A stretch of DNA of 64,000 bases from Stenotrophomonas sp. BIGb0135 (GCF_024810105.1 NZ_JANUDX010000007.1:124001-188000); one strand, 5' to 3'; numbered from the stretch's first letter, positions 37,199-46,125 are shown. Notes: generated from the sequence alone by a model not told the origin. Made by a program: numbers and translations.

Positions 37199-38116
37199 TC
37201 AGGCGTCCAAGCGCGGCAGGTCGGCCAGCAACGGCTGCAGGCGCTGCGCCAACAGGGCATGCAACTGCCGGATGGCCGGCGAGAACTGCTTGCGGTGCGG
37301 GCACACCAGGTTCAACGGCAGGCTGTCGCCGGCACCGCCCAGCAGCACCTGCAGGCGGCCGGCACGCACGTCCCCGCACACGTCCAGCCAGGACTTGAAC
37401 ACGATGCCTTCGCCGGCCACGGCCCAGCGGCGCACCACGTCGGCATCGTCGCAGACCATGTTGCCGCGCACCGGCACCACCACGCGGCGGCCATCAACCT
37501 CGAAGTTCCAGCGGTCGTAGGCGCGCCCGGCCAACTGGTAGAGCAGGCAGTGGTGGTCCTTGAGCGCCTCCAGGGTATCCGGCGTGCCGTGCCGGGCCAG
37601 GTACGCCGGCGCGGCCGCCAGCACCCGGCGGTTGCCCGGCAGCAGCGGCAGGGCGACGTAGCTGGCGTTGTCGAAGCGGCCGAGCCGGAACGCGACGTCG
37701 ACCGGGTCGCGGAACACATCGGCGACCTGGTCGGACAACTGCAACCGCAGCTGCAGCTTCGGGTGGGCAGTGCGGAACTCGGTAAGCCACGGCAGCAGCA
37801 CGTTGCGACCCAGGTCCGAGGGCGCGGCCACCTGCAACACCCCCCGCAGTTCGGCATCTTCGCCGCGGACCCGGGCCTGGCCCTCGCTGAGGGTGGCCAG
37901 CACTTCCTGCGCATAGGGCAGGTAGAGCGCGCCTTCGGCGGTCAGGCGCAGGCTGCGGGTGGAGCGCACGAACAGGCGCAGGTCCAGTTCGCGTTCCAGC
38001 CGGGCCACGGCCGCGGCGACCTGGCCGGGCAGCAGGTCGGCCTCGCGCGCGGCGTTGGAGAAGCTGCCCAGCGCGGCGGTGCGGACGAACAGGCCGAGAT
38101 CGTCGATCCGGATCAT
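37199..38116 (-). CDS. LysR-family transcriptional regulator, divergent from MDR oxidoreductase
   Basis: 305 residues from ATG at 38116, placed 6 bp after AGGA; an ATG at 38122 is an alternative. The DNA-binding helix-turn-helix is DDLGLFVRTAALGSFSNAAR followed by VAAAVARLERELDLRLFVRS. The effector domain contains DVAFRLGRFDNASYVALPLL. It lies 96 bp from the divergent quinone-reductase-like gene and probably controls it and the nitroreductase. Confidence 0.92.
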   Translation of the reverse strand: MIRIDDLGLFVRTAALGSFSNAAREADLLPGQVAAAVARLERELDLRLFVRSTRSLRLTAEGALYLPYAQEVLATLSEGQARVRGEDAELRGVLQVAAPSDLGRNVLLPWLTEFRTAHPKLQLRLQLSDQVADVFRDPVDVAFRLGRFDNASYVALPLLPGNRRVLAAAPAYLARHGTPDTLEALKDHHCLLYQLAGRAYDRWNFEVDGRRVVVPVRGNMVCDDADVVRRWAVAGEGIVFKSWLDVCGDVRAGRLQVLLGGAGDSLPLNLVCPHRKQFSPAIRQLHALLAQRLQPLLADLPRLDA

Positions 38117-38212
38117 TTTCATTCCTGCAGTGAAAGTGCTGACCGATTCTGCGCCTTTCCGACGGCGGCGGCGAAGCGCAGGCTGTGTTTCTTCCCGAAC
38201 GGACCCGCCCCG

Positions 38213-39220
38213 ATGAAAGCCATCGCCTACACCCAGCACGGCCTGCCGATCAGCGACCCGCGCGCGCTGCAGGACATCACCCTGCCGATCCCCAGCCCCG
38301 GCCCGCGCGACCTGCGCGTGGAAGTACGGGCGATCTCGGTCAATCCGGTGGACACCAAGGTGCGCAACGGCGTGGCCGTGGACGAACCGCGCGTGCTGGG
38401 GTGGGATGCGGTCGGGATCGTGGATGCGGTCGGCAGCGAGGTGCAGCTGTTCCAGCCCGGCGATGCGGTCTTCTATGCCGGCGCGATCGGTCGCCCGGGC
38501 AGCAATGCCGAGTACCAGCTGGTGGACGAGCGCATCGTCGGGCATAAGCCGGCCAGCCTGGACGATGCCGCGGCCGCGGCGCTGCCCCTGACCGCGATCA
38601 CCGCCTGGGAGCTGCTGTTCGACCGGCTGCGCATCCCCGAAGGCGGCGGCGAGGGCCAGACCTTGCTGGTGATCGGCGCGGCCGGCGGGGTGGGCTCGAT
38701 CCTGGTCCAGCTGGCCCGCCAGCTGACCCGCCTGACCGTGATCGGCACCGCCTCGCGCCCGGATACCCAGGACTGGGTCTACGGCCTGGGTGCGCACCAT
38801 GTGATCGACCATTCGCAGCCGCTCACCGACGGCCTGCAGCGGCTGGGCATCGCCGAGGTCAGCCACGTGGCCAGCCTCACCCACACCGACCAGCACTACG
38901 ACCAGATCGTGGCCGCGCTGGCCCCGCAGGGACAGCTGGCGCTGATCGACGACCCCGGCCAGCTCGACGTGATGGCGCTCAAGCGCAAGAGCCTGTCGCT
39001 GCACTGGGAGTCGATGTTCACCCGCTCCAGCTTCAGCACCCCGGACCTGCAGCGCCAGCACGACCTGCTCGAACGCGTGGCCGCGCTGGTCGATGCCGGC
39101 GTCCTGCGCACCACGCTGGGCGAACACTACGGCCGCATCAACGCCGCCAACCTGCGCCAGGCGCACACCCTGATCGAGAGCCACCGCGCGCGCGGCAAGC
39201 TGGTCCTCGAAGGCTTCTGA
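38213..39220 (+). CDS. MDR-superfamily oxidoreductase, zinc-less quinone-reductase-like
   Basis: 335 residues of the medium-chain dehydrogenase/reductase superfamily. The GroES-like N-terminal half carries AISVNPVDTKVRNGVAVDEP and LGWDAVGIVDAVG. The nucleotide-binding half has IGAAGGVGSILVQLARQL near residue 160. The Cys zinc ligands of true alcohol dehydrogenases are missing, as in NADPH:quinone and alkenal reductases. It probably reduces quinones or reactive enones. The nitroreductase gene follows after 10 bp, so the two form an operon. Confidence 0.88.
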   Translation: MKAIAYTQHGLPISDPRALQDITLPIPSPGPRDLRVEVRAISVNPVDTKVRNGVAVDEPRVLGWDAVGIVDAVGSEVQLFQPGDAVFYAGAIGRPGSNAEYQLVDERIVGHKPASLDDAAAAALPLTAITAWELLFDRLRIPEGGGEGQTLLVIGAAGGVGSILVQLARQLTRLTVIGTASRPDTQDWVYGLGAHHVIDHSQPLTDGLQRLGIAEVSHVASLTHTDQHYDQIVAALAPQGQLALIDDPGQLDVMALKRKSLSLHWESMFTRSSFSTPDLQRQHDLLERVAALVDAGVLRTTLGEHYGRINAANLRQAHTLIESHRARGKLVLEGF

Positions 39221-39230
39221 CCCCCATCCG

Positions 39231-39899
39231 ATGGACGACCCGCACATGACCCTCGCACCGGTGGCCCGCCGCCGCCATACCACCAAGGCCTTCGACCCCA
39301 CCCGCACGCTGCCGCCGGCGGTGCTGGATGACCTGCTGGACGTGCTGCACCACGCGCCCTCGTCGGTGAACGCGCAGCCGTGGCATTTCCTGGTGGCCGG
39401 CAGCGCCGAGGCACGCGCGCGCATCGCCCGCGCCACCCAGCCCGGCCAGCCCTACAACACCGCCAAGATCACCGATGCCTCGCACGTGATCGTATTCGCC
39501 ACCCGCACCGCCATCGATGACGCGTACCTGGCCCAGGTGATCGACCAGGAAAGCGCCGATGGCCGCTACCCCACCCCGGAGGCCCGCGAAGGCCAGCGCG
39601 GCGCGCTGCACCATTACGTGGACCTGCACCGGCACACGCTGGGCGATGTGCAGCACTGGATGCAGAAGCAGACCTACCTGGCGCTGGGCACGCTGCTGCT
39701 GGCCGCCGGCGTGCATGGGGTGGACGCCACGCCGATGGAAGGCTTCGATGCGCAGGCACTGGATGCCGAACTGGGCCTGGGCGAGCGCGGCCTGACCAGC
39801 GTGGTGCTGGTGGCGCTGGGCTACGGCAGCGCGGCCAATTTCAATGCGGGCCTGCCCAAGTCGCGGCTGCCGCGCGACCAGGTGTTCACCCGGCTCTGA
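39231..39899 (+). CDS. nfsB: Oxygen-insensitive NAD(P)H nitroreductase (NfsB-like)
   Basis: 222 residues from ATG at 39231; an ATG at 39246 is possible. FMN-dependent nitroreductase family. The match to E. coli NfsB is extensive: RRHTTKAFDP at the start, APSSVNAQPWHFLVAGS near residue 43, DASHVIVFATRTAIDD, QESADGRYPTPEAR and the C-terminal LPKSRLPRDQ. It reduces nitroaromatics and quinones by two-electron steps. It is cotranscribed with the quinone-reductase-like gene and converges on the GST gene. Confidence 0.92.
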   Translation: MDDPHMTLAPVARRRHTTKAFDPTRTLPPAVLDDLLDVLHHAPSSVNAQPWHFLVAGSAEARARIARATQPGQPYNTAKITDASHVIVFATRTAIDDAYLAQVIDQESADGRYPTPEAREGQRGALHHYVDLHRHTLGDVQHWMQKQTYLALGTLLLAAGVHGVDATPMEGFDAQALDAELGLGERGLTSVVLVALGYGSAANFNAGLPKSRLPRDQVFTRL

Positions 39900-39905
39900 A
39901 GGCGC

Positions 39906-40529
39906 TCAGGGCACGCCGTTGTCCACGTGCAGGGCGAAGCCCGCACGGGGACGCAGGCGCGCGAACCACGCATCCACGCAGGGCAGCACCGGCTTGTCGC
40001 CCGGCGTCATGCGCCAGCGCTGGGTGGACAGGCCGAGCACGATGTCGGCCAGGCTGAAGCGTTCGCCGGCCACGTGGGCGCCGGTCTGCGCCAACTGCCG
40101 GTCCAGCACGCCCATCAAGCGGTTCCAGTGCGCCTGGCTGGCCGCGGCCGCCGCATCATCCTGGTAGTCCGGGTGCCGGCGCACGCCGGCCATGAACGCA
40201 TAGCGCCAGGCGCTGTTGAGATCGGTGGCCTGCCAGTCCATCCACTGTTCCACCCGCGCGCGTTCCCGCGGCGCCTGCGGCAGGAGGTCGGCCCGCTCCG
40301 CGCGGGCCGCCAGGTAGCGGCAGATGCTGTTGGACTCCCACAGCACGAAGTCGCCATCGCACAGCACCGGCACCTGCGCGTTGGGGTTGAGCCTGCGCAG
40401 GCGGGCATCGGCGGCCGCGTCGGCCGATGCCCCGGCCGCGTCGTGCCGATACTCCAGCCCCAGCTCGGCAAGCACCCACAGAACCTTGCGCACGTTGATC
40501 GAGGTGGGCTTTCCGTACAACTCCAGCAT
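39906..40529 (-). CDS. Glutathione S-transferase family protein
   Basis: 207 residues from ATG at 40529. The N-terminal thioredoxin-like domain carries MLELYGKPTSINVRKVLWVL with the likely activating Ser in TSINVRK, QVPVLCDGDFVLWESNSICR as glutathione site, and an all-helical C-terminal domain with GERFSLADIVLG near 160. It conjugates or reduces electrophiles with glutathione in the cytosol. It converges with the nitroreductase gene (6 bp) and is divergent from rmuC. Confidence 0.9.
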   Translation of the reverse strand: MLELYGKPTSINVRKVLWVLAELGLEYRHDAAGASADAAADARLRRLNPNAQVPVLCDGDFVLWESNSICRYLAARAERADLLPQAPRERARVEQWMDWQATDLNSAWRYAFMAGVRRHPDYQDDAAAAASQAHWNRLMGVLDRQLAQTGAHVAGERFSLADIVLGLSTQRWRMTPGDKPVLPCVDAWFARLRPRAGFALHVDNGVP

Positions 40530-40579
40530 GTACCCGTCCGGCGCAGCCAATGAGACCGGCTCAGCCTACACTTGTGCAC

Positions 40580-42163
40580 ATGCAAACCGAATTCCTGATC
40601 CTTGGCGGCCTTGTCTGTGCCGTCCTCGTCCTGCAGCTGGTGGTCCTGCTGCGGCGTTCCCAGCAAGGTGGCCTGGAGCAGGCCCTGCGCGATGAAGCGC
40701 GGGTGGGGCGCGGTGAACTGCGCGAGCAGCTCGAAGGCCTGGGCCGGCAGCAGGACGCGCGCTTGGAGAGCTTCGCGCGCGCGCTGACCGACCTGTCCAC
40801 CCGCACCGACCAGCGCCTGGACCTGCTGCGCGACGCGCTCGGCGATGATGCGCGCAAGGCGCGCGAAGAAAGCGCGCAGGCCCAGCAGCGCACCGGCGAA
40901 CTGCTGGCCCAGCGCCTGCACGACATGCGCGCGCAGCTTGAAGTGTTCGGCCAGCAGCAGCAGGCGCGCATCGAGGCGTTTGGCCAGCAGCTGGTGGAGC
41001 TCACCACCCGCACCGATGGCCATATGGCCGCGCTGCGCCAGGCCCTGGCCGACGACGCACGCAAGGGCCGCGAGGAAACCGCGCAGTCGCAGCAGCGCCT
41101 GGCCGAATCGCTCGGCCTGCGCCTGCAGGAGCTGACCCAGCGCAACGAGGCCCGCATCGGCGAGATGCGCGCCACGCTGGAGCAGCAGCTCAAGAGCCTG
41201 CAGACCGACAACGCCGAGAAGCTCGACCAGATGCGGGTCACTGTGGACGAAAAGCTGCAGACCACGCTGGAAGCACGCCTCGGCGCTTCGTTCCAACTGG
41301 TCTCCGATCGCCTGGAGCAGGTGCAGCGCGGGCTCGGCGAGATGCAGCAGCTGGCCACCGGGGTGGGCGACCTCAAGCGCGTGCTGACCAACGTCAAGAA
41401 CCGCGGCAGCTGGGGCGAAGTGCAGCTGGACAACATCCTCGAGCAGACCCTCACTCAGGAACAGTACGCGCGCGGGGTGAAAGTGCGCCCGGACAGCGGG
41501 GAGATGGTCGACATCGCCGTGCGCCTGCCCGGGCGCGGCCACGACGACACGCCGGTGTGGCTGCCGATCGACTCCAAGTTCCCGCGCGAAGACTACGAAC
41601 GCCTGCTCGATGCCCAGGAGCAGGGCGACGCCGATGGCGTGCGCGTGCAGGGCGCGCAGCTGGAACGCGCGATCCGCATCCAGGCCAAGTCGATCTGCGA
41701 CAAGTACATCGTGCCGCCGCACACCACCGACTTCGCGGTGATGTTCCTGCCCACCGAAGGCCTGTACGCCGAAGTGATCCGCCGCCCCGGCCTGGTCGAC
41801 CTGCTGCAGCGCGAACATCGCGTGGTGGTGGCCGGGCCGACCACCGTCACCGCGTTGCTCAACAGCCTGCAGATGGGCTTCCGCACGCTGGCCATCGAAC
41901 AGCGCTCCAGTGAAGTGTGGAGCCTGCTGGGCGCGGTCAAGAGCGAGTTCGGCAAGTTTGCCGGCATCCTGGAAAAAGCCGAGAAACAGATCAGCACGGT
42001 CGGCCGCAGCCTGGGCGAAGCCAGCCGCAAGACGCGCACGATCGAGCGCCGCCTGCGCGGCGTGGAGTCGCTGACCGCCGAACAGACCCAGGACCTGCTG
42101 GAAGACGCCACGGGCGAGGACGAGGACGGCGGCATGGACGAGGGCAGCGCCGCACAGGACTGA
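40580..42163 (+). CDS. rmuC: DNA recombination protein RmuC
   Basis: 527 residues from ATG at 40580 (MQTEFLILGGLVCAVLVLQL). An N-terminal membrane helix is followed by a long coiled coil (about 30-250, rich in QQ and AR heptads). The RmuC domain (about 255-480) has GVGDLKRVLTNVKNRGSWGE and the nuclease-like PIDSKFPREDYERLL segment. RmuC limits inversions at short inverted repeats in E. coli. The C-terminus is acidic (EDEDGGMDEG). Start-to-start divergence with the GST gene leaves a 50-bp promoter region. Confidence 0.94.
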   Translation: MQTEFLILGGLVCAVLVLQLVVLLRRSQQGGLEQALRDEARVGRGELREQLEGLGRQQDARLESFARALTDLSTRTDQRLDLLRDALGDDARKAREESAQAQQRTGELLAQRLHDMRAQLEVFGQQQQARIEAFGQQLVELTTRTDGHMAALRQALADDARKGREETAQSQQRLAESLGLRLQELTQRNEARIGEMRATLEQQLKSLQTDNAEKLDQMRVTVDEKLQTTLEARLGASFQLVSDRLEQVQRGLGEMQQLATGVGDLKRVLTNVKNRGSWGEVQLDNILEQTLTQEQYARGVKVRPDSGEMVDIAVRLPGRGHDDTPVWLPIDSKFPREDYERLLDAQEQGDADGVRVQGAQLERAIRIQAKSICDKYIVPPHTTDFAVMFLPTEGLYAEVIRRPGLVDLLQREHRVVVAGPTTVTALLNSLQMGFRTLAIEQRSSEVWSLLGAVKSEFGKFAGILEKAEKQISTVGRSLGEASRKTRTIERRLRGVESLTAEQTQDLLEDATGEDEDGGMDEGSAAQD

Positions 42164-42237
42164 CACCTGGCGTACATGCAACGCATGCACGTGATCGCGC
42201 ATGCTGTGCCCCTGTCGATCGTTCGAGGAAGTACCGC

Positions 42238-42606
42238 ATGCGCCTGACCCTGTTGTTGTCCCTGCTGCTGGCCGTGGCCGGCTGCGCCAGCACCACCCCG
42301 CCGGTTGCCCCCGTGCCTGCCGATGGCGCCGTGACCGCGCCCACCGACGCGGCCGCCTGCCGGCAGGCCGGCGGTGAACTCGCGCCGCTGGGCCGCCTGC
42401 AGCGCGTGCAGTGCGTGGTGCCCTACGCCGATGCCGGCAAGGCGTGCAGCGCCAAGGCCGACTGCACCGGCCAGTGCCTGGCCCAGGGCGAGATCGCCCC
42501 GGGTGCCAAGGCGCGTGGCACCTGCCAGGCCGACATCCGCCAGAACTTCGGCTGCCGCCAGCGCATCGATGGCGGCGTGGCCCTGGGCACGATCTGCGTC
42601 GATTGA
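42238..42606 (+). CDS. Small Cys-rich lipoprotein, function unknown
   Basis: 122 residues from ATG at 42238, with GAGGAA as ribosome binding site. LLLAVAGC is a lipoprotein signal with the lipidated Cys near residue 16. The mature part is Ala/Pro-rich to about residue 40 and then has seven more Cys (CRQAGGEL, VQCVVPYADAGKACSAKADC, TGQC, GTCQADI, FGCRQRI, TICVD). They are probably disulfide-bonded in the periplasm. No family recognised. It lies 58 bp before the glutathione peroxidase gene. Confidence 0.82.
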   Translation: MRLTLLLSLLLAVAGCASTTPPVAPVPADGAVTAPTDAAACRQAGGELAPLGRLQRVQCVVPYADAGKACSAKADCTGQCLAQGEIAPGAKARGTCQADIRQNFGCRQRIDGGVALGTICVD

Positions 42607-42663
42607 TTCTTTCCAGCCACGGGTCCGCCCGTGGCACCTACGTCCCAACCCAAGGAAGCTGCA

Positions 42664-43224
42664 GTGAGCCAGACCGTTTACGAGATCCCCGTCACCACCA
42701 TCGAAGGCCAGCCGTCCTCGCTGGCCGACTATCGCGGCAAGGTGCTGCTGGTGGTCAACGTCGCCTCCAAGTGCGGCCTGACCCCGCAGTACGAAGGCCT
42801 GCAGAAGCTGTACGCCGACAAGCACGACGCCGGCCTGGAAGTATTGGGCTTCCCGGCCAACAACTTCCTGGCCCAGGAGCCGGGCAGCGAAGCGGACATC
42901 CAGCAGTTCTGCCAGCTGGAATACAACGTCAGCTTCCCGCTGTTTGCCAAGATCAGCGTGGCCGGCGATGACGTGCACCCGCTGTACCAGCAGCTGACCG
43001 CCGCCCAGCCGGCCGCCACCGGCGAAGGCCCGATGCGCGAAAAGCTGCAGGGCGCGGTGGCCAAGTACCCCGAGCTGGTGGTCAACCCGGCGCCGGGCGT
43101 GTTGTGGAACTTCGAGAAGTTCCTGATCGGCCGCGACGGCCAGGTCATCGCGCGCTTCGCCCCGGACGTGCCGGCGGACGACGCGCGGCTGGTGGCGGCG
43201 ATCGACGCGGCGCTGGCGGCCTGA
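42664..43224 (+). CDS. Glutathione peroxidase (Cys type)
   Basis: 186 residues from a GTG at 42664 with AAGGA 7 bp upstream. Peroxidase of the GPx family, thioredoxin fold. The peroxidatic Cys37 is in NVASKCGLTPQY, the partner Gln near 71 in FPANNFLAQEPG, and the Trp in LWNFEKFLI near 155. Selenocysteine is replaced by Cys, as in most bacterial members, which often use thioredoxin as reductant. It reduces hydrogen or lipid peroxides. It may be cotranscribed with the upstream lipoprotein gene. Confidence 0.92.
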   Translation: MSQTVYEIPVTTIEGQPSSLADYRGKVLLVVNVASKCGLTPQYEGLQKLYADKHDAGLEVLGFPANNFLAQEPGSEADIQQFCQLEYNVSFPLFAKISVAGDDVHPLYQQLTAAQPAATGEGPMREKLQGAVAKYPELVVNPAPGVLWNFEKFLIGRDGQVIARFAPDVPADDARLVAAIDAALAA

Positions 43225-43323
43225 TCCAGGCGCCGTGCATCGCGTGGCGCTTGTGCGCGCCACGCGATGCGGCGAGGATGACGCACGCCGCTATGCCTGC
43301 GGTGCGCACCCGGGGAAGGGGAC

Positions 43324-43614
43324 ATGGAGTTGTTGACGCTGGAACACTTTGTCGGCTGCGTGAACGAGACGTTCGCCGCCGAGTTCGATGGCATGCAGAT
43401 GGAGTTCGTGCTGGTCGAGGCGCGGCCGCTGCAGCAGACGCATGCGAATACAGCGCGCGCGCCGTTCTCGCTGTTGTTCCGCAATGCCGCGGCGATCGTG
43501 TTCCCGCAGCAGATCTACCCGATGCGCCACGCGAGGATGGGTGAGGTTGGCATCTTCCTGGTGCCCATCGCGCAGGAACGTGCCGGGTTCCTCTACCAGG
43601 CCGTGTTCAACTGA
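43324..43614 (+). CDS. DUF6916-like protein
   Basis: 96 residues. The sequence fits the DUF6916 family: LEHFVGCVNETFAAEFDGMQ at the start, ARAPFSLLFRNAAAIVFPQQ in the middle and IYPMRHARMGEVGIFLVPI before the final YQAVFN. No signal peptide or membrane segment. Members are often found beside MdpB/tail-collar genes; here the gene faces the three tail-collar genes and converges with the GNAT gene, overlapping it by 8 bp. The function is unknown; a role in assembling or tethering the collar-domain proteins is inference from neighbourhood. Confidence 0.75.
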   Translation: MELLTLEHFVGCVNETFAAEFDGMQMEFVLVEARPLQQTHANTARAPFSLLFRNAAAIVFPQQIYPMRHARMGEVGIFLVPIAQERAGFLYQAVFN

Positions 43615-44170
43615 GGGGACGGTGCGTGGGCTCCCAGCGCATGGGCAGGTAAAGCTCGCCGGTCGTCGCCGCCGCGCTGGCGACAAACCCCATCCGCTGG
43701 TACAAGCGCAACGCAGCGTGGTTGTGCTGCATCACGTGCAGCCGCAGCGCGCGACCTCGCGCCGCACAGGCCTGTTGCTGGCAACCGATCACCGCCGTGC
43801 CGGTACCGGTGCCGCGCGAAGACGGCAACAGGCTGATGTCCACGATGAGATCCTCCTCGCCGTCTTCATCGACATAGAAGCGCCCCACCGGCTGGCCCTC
43901 GCGCAGGATCGCCAGGTAATGCGCGCGCGGGTGGTGGGCCAGATAGTGCTGGTGCTGGGCCACTAACTGCTGCGACAGGAACTGCCGCTTGGCAGCGTCC
44001 GGCCAGGGCACCGACCGGAGTTCCTCCTCGCGCGTGCTCGCATACAGCGGCACCAGCCAGGGCAGGTCATCGTCGCGCAGCGCGCGCCATTGCCATCCGG
44101 TGCCGTCGGCGACCCCGGCCAGCGCCGGGCGCCGCTCCGGAGGGAACGGCGCCAGCGTCGCGGGCAACAT
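43607..44170 (-). CDS. GNAT-family N-acetyltransferase coupled to a tail-collar gene
   Basis: 187 residues from ATG at 44170, which overlaps the TGA of the tail-collar gene (ATGA), so it is translationally coupled. GNAT features: QWRALRDDDLPWLVPLYAST at the start, DISLLPSSRGTGTGTAVIGC as acetyl-CoA pyrophosphate loop near 115, and NHAALRLYQRMGFVASA near 150. The coupling suggests it acts on, or together with, the tail-collar proteins. The acceptor is unknown. It overlaps the DUF6916 gene end to end. Confidence 0.85.
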   Translation of the reverse strand: MLPATLAPFPPERRPALAGVADGTGWQWRALRDDDLPWLVPLYASTREEELRSVPWPDAAKRQFLSQQLVAQHQHYLAHHPRAHYLAILREGQPVGRFYVDEDGEEDLIVDISLLPSSRGTGTGTAVIGCQQQACAARGRALRLHVMQHNHAALRLYQRMGFVASAAATTGELYLPMRWEPTHRPLS

Positions 44171-44709
44171 CAGTCGAACGCAGGGTAATCGCCCTGCAGG
44201 GCAATGCAGAAGTTCACCGCCAGGTAGGGCTGCTGGTTGTCGTGTGGCTGGTTGCCACCGCTGCTGGGGAGCAGCATGGACGGGGACAGCGGCGTATCCG
44301 GCGTCGCATTGCTGAAGGGCTTGACGGCGTTGGACCCGGGCTGGGAAAGACCGCCACCGGCCACCGGCACGCCGCTGCGCTTGCTGGTGTCGGTCTGGGC
44401 GAACGCGGTCAGCGTGTGCTGATGGGCGGGCATTTCCAATGTGCTCAACGCCACCTGGGAGACGCCGAACGTGCCGCCGATCAAGCGGGGGGTCAGGCCG
44501 TTGCCGGTGCCCGTCCCTCCGGCAGCGCGGGCGCTGAAATTGGGCAGCTGGAAGGTGCTGGTACCGTTGCCGCCGTACTGGATGCCGAGCAGCGAAAACA
44601 GGGTGGTATTCTGCTGGATCGCCAGCGTAGCGCCGTTGCAGAACGCCCACCCGTTCGGGGCGAAGTTGAAGCCGAACGGCTGGATCTGTCCGATGTAAGG
44701 TTCGGTCAT
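44170..44709 (-). CDS. Phage tail collar domain (MdpB-like) protein 3
   Basis: 179 residues. Collar-domain features: IGQIQPFGFNFAPNGWAFCN at the N-terminus, TLFSLLGIQYGGNGTSTFQL and PNFSARAAGG, LEMPAHQHTLTAF near 95, and a C-terminal PHDNQQPYLAVNFCIALQG. This plan is shared with the two neighbours to the right and with microcystin-dependent/MdpB proteins. No signal peptide. It is the last of the three in transcription order and is coupled to the GNAT gene. Without other phage genes nearby, a dedicated cell-surface role is more likely than a prophage remnant. Confidence 0.9.
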   Translation of the reverse strand: MTEPYIGQIQPFGFNFAPNGWAFCNGATLAIQQNTTLFSLLGIQYGGNGTSTFQLPNFSARAAGGTGTGNGLTPRLIGGTFGVSQVALSTLEMPAHQHTLTAFAQTDTSKRSGVPVAGGGLSQPGSNAVKPFSNATPDTPLSPSMLLPSSGGNQPHDNQQPYLAVNFCIALQGDYPAFD

Positions 44710-44739
44710 GTCGGTTCTCTGCGCGTAACGAAGGAAGGG

Positions 44740-45270
44740 TCAGGACTGCGAGGGGAAGACGCCGGCCCAGGCGATGCAGTACTGCACCGTCAGGGTGGGC
44801 ATGCAGTTCTCGTGCGCCTGGTTGCCACCACTGCTGGTCACGGCCAACGCCTCCATCGCCAGTGGGGTCGCCCCGTTGGTGTCGGTGACATAGAAGGTCT
44901 CGCCACTGACGGCGCCCGGCAATGCGGTGGCGGCAGGCGTCTCCAGGGTGGCTGCCGCGGTGCTGACCGACAGTGCATGGGTGTGGGCCGGCATCTGTGG
45001 CAGGGTCAGCGTGACCGTCTCGGACCCGGACATCATGCCGGGCAGGCGATTGCTCAGCCCCGGGCCCTGGCCCATGTGCAGCGGCACGCGGCCGCGCAGG
45101 TCCGGCACGCCGAAGGTGCTTTGGCCGTCACCGCCGTAGGTCGTGCCGAGCAACATGAAGAGCACGTCGTAGTCTGCGATCGATACCACTGCGCCGTTGC
45201 AGGCAAGCCATCCACTGGGAACGCGGTTGAATCCGAACATCCGGATTTCGCCGATGAAAGGTACGCTCAT
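44740..45270 (-). CDS. Phage tail collar domain (MdpB-like) protein 2
   Basis: 176 residues from ATG at 45270 (MSVPFIGEIRMFGFNRVPSG). Collar-domain motifs: GWLACNGAVVSIADYDVLFM, TYGGDGQSTFGVPDLRGRVP near 50, LPQMPAHTHAL near 95 and ENCMPTLTVQYCIAWAGVFP at the end. It differs from the other two in the middle region (about 100-150), which is the most variable part. It lies 30 bp before the third copy and 52 bp after the first, all in one direction, so the three form an operon with the GNAT gene. Confidence 0.92.
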   Translation of the reverse strand: MSVPFIGEIRMFGFNRVPSGWLACNGAVVSIADYDVLFMLLGTTYGGDGQSTFGVPDLRGRVPLHMGQGPGLSNRLPGMMSGSETVTLTLPQMPAHTHALSVSTAAATLETPAATALPGAVSGETFYVTDTNGATPLAMEALAVTSSGGNQAHENCMPTLTVQYCIAWAGVFPSQS

Positions 45271-45322
45271 CTGATCATGCTCCTTGTGAGTAACGCATGG
45301 CCGGCCACGGCCGGCCCCGTGA

Positions 45323-45856
45323 TCAACCGCGGGAGGGGAAGATTCCCTGCAGCGCGATGCAGAAGTTGAGCGTGGTGTAGGGCTGCATGTTCGGATGGGC
45401 CTGGGTGCTGCCTGCCGGGGCGACCGACGACGGTGCCTGTGCAACCAGGGCGCCGCCCTGGGCTGCGTACAGCTTGGCCGTGCCGCCGCCGGCGAACGTG
45501 CGCCCGGTGGGGTTGCGGTTGTCGCCCGCGGCGGCAACGCCCACCACCTGGTGGCCATGCGCGGGCAACTGCGTGGGCAACAGGGTCACGTTCTCGGTCC
45601 CGGCCCGCTGGCCGATCTGCAGGGTCGGTGGCTGCCATGTCGCATCGACCGAGGGCGCATACGCGACGGGTGTGCGCCCGCGCAGGTCGGGCAGGGCGAA
45701 GTTGGTGACGCCATCGCCGCCGTACTGCGTGCCCAACAGCGAAAACAAGGCCTGGTTCTGGTTGATGGGCAGCAATTGCCCGTTGCATTGCGCGAAATAC
45801 CTGGGTGCAAAATTGAACCCGGCCATCATGATCTGGCCGACGAAGAATTCGCTCAT
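45323..45856 (-). CDS. Phage tail collar domain (MdpB-like) protein 1
   Basis: 177 residues from ATG at 45856 (MSEFFVGQIMMAGFNFAPRY), the first of the triplet. Motifs: YFAQCNGQLLPINQNQALFS, TQYGGDGVTNFALPDLRGRT near 45, LPTQLPAHGHQVVGVAA near 90 and HPNMQPYTTLNFCIALQGIF at the end. The ordered set of three similar but clearly diverged proteins is typical for MdpABC-type loci. The upstream 269-bp region is shared with the divergent giant autotransporter gene, implying common control. Confidence 0.92.
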   Translation of the reverse strand: MSEFFVGQIMMAGFNFAPRYFAQCNGQLLPINQNQALFSLLGTQYGGDGVTNFALPDLRGRTPVAYAPSVDATWQPPTLQIGQRAGTENVTLLPTQLPAHGHQVVGVAAAGDNRNPTGRTFAGGGTAKLYAAQGGALVAQAPSSVAPAGSTQAHPNMQPYTTLNFCIALQGIFPSRG

Positions 45857-46125
45857 CTGATCCCCCTTGGATGCTGAGCGCGGCGCCGGACTGGCGCGCA
45901 ACTACTCTGAACGCCATTCAGGCTGTTCACAAGTCCCGCCGCCGCGCCCCTTTCCTCGCCACGGGGACTCTGTTCCAATGGCGCCAAAGGGGGGAGGCGT
46001 GGAATGCCTGCCGCTGGCGACGTCAGGGAACGACGGGAGCATCATGCTCCCGGGGCAGCCGGCACGGGACGCGCACCTCGATGGTGTTCTGCATCCAGGT
46101 GGATTCTTTCCAAGGGGGAAAGGTC
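45857..46125. promoter_or_regulatory. Divergent control region of the collar operon and autotransporter
   Basis: 269 bp without a gene. It contains the near-perfect palindrome CGGGAGCATCATGCTCCCG at 46034-46052 in the autotransporter leader, and AAGGGGGAAAGG before its ATG as ribosome binding site. No clear -10/-35 pair was identified. Confidence 0.5.

Noticed and set aside
43324..45856. Prophage remnant
   Set aside because: Only collar-domain genes are present, in a complete ordered triplet with intact frames. There is no integrase, capsid, baseplate, lysis or att-like repeat.
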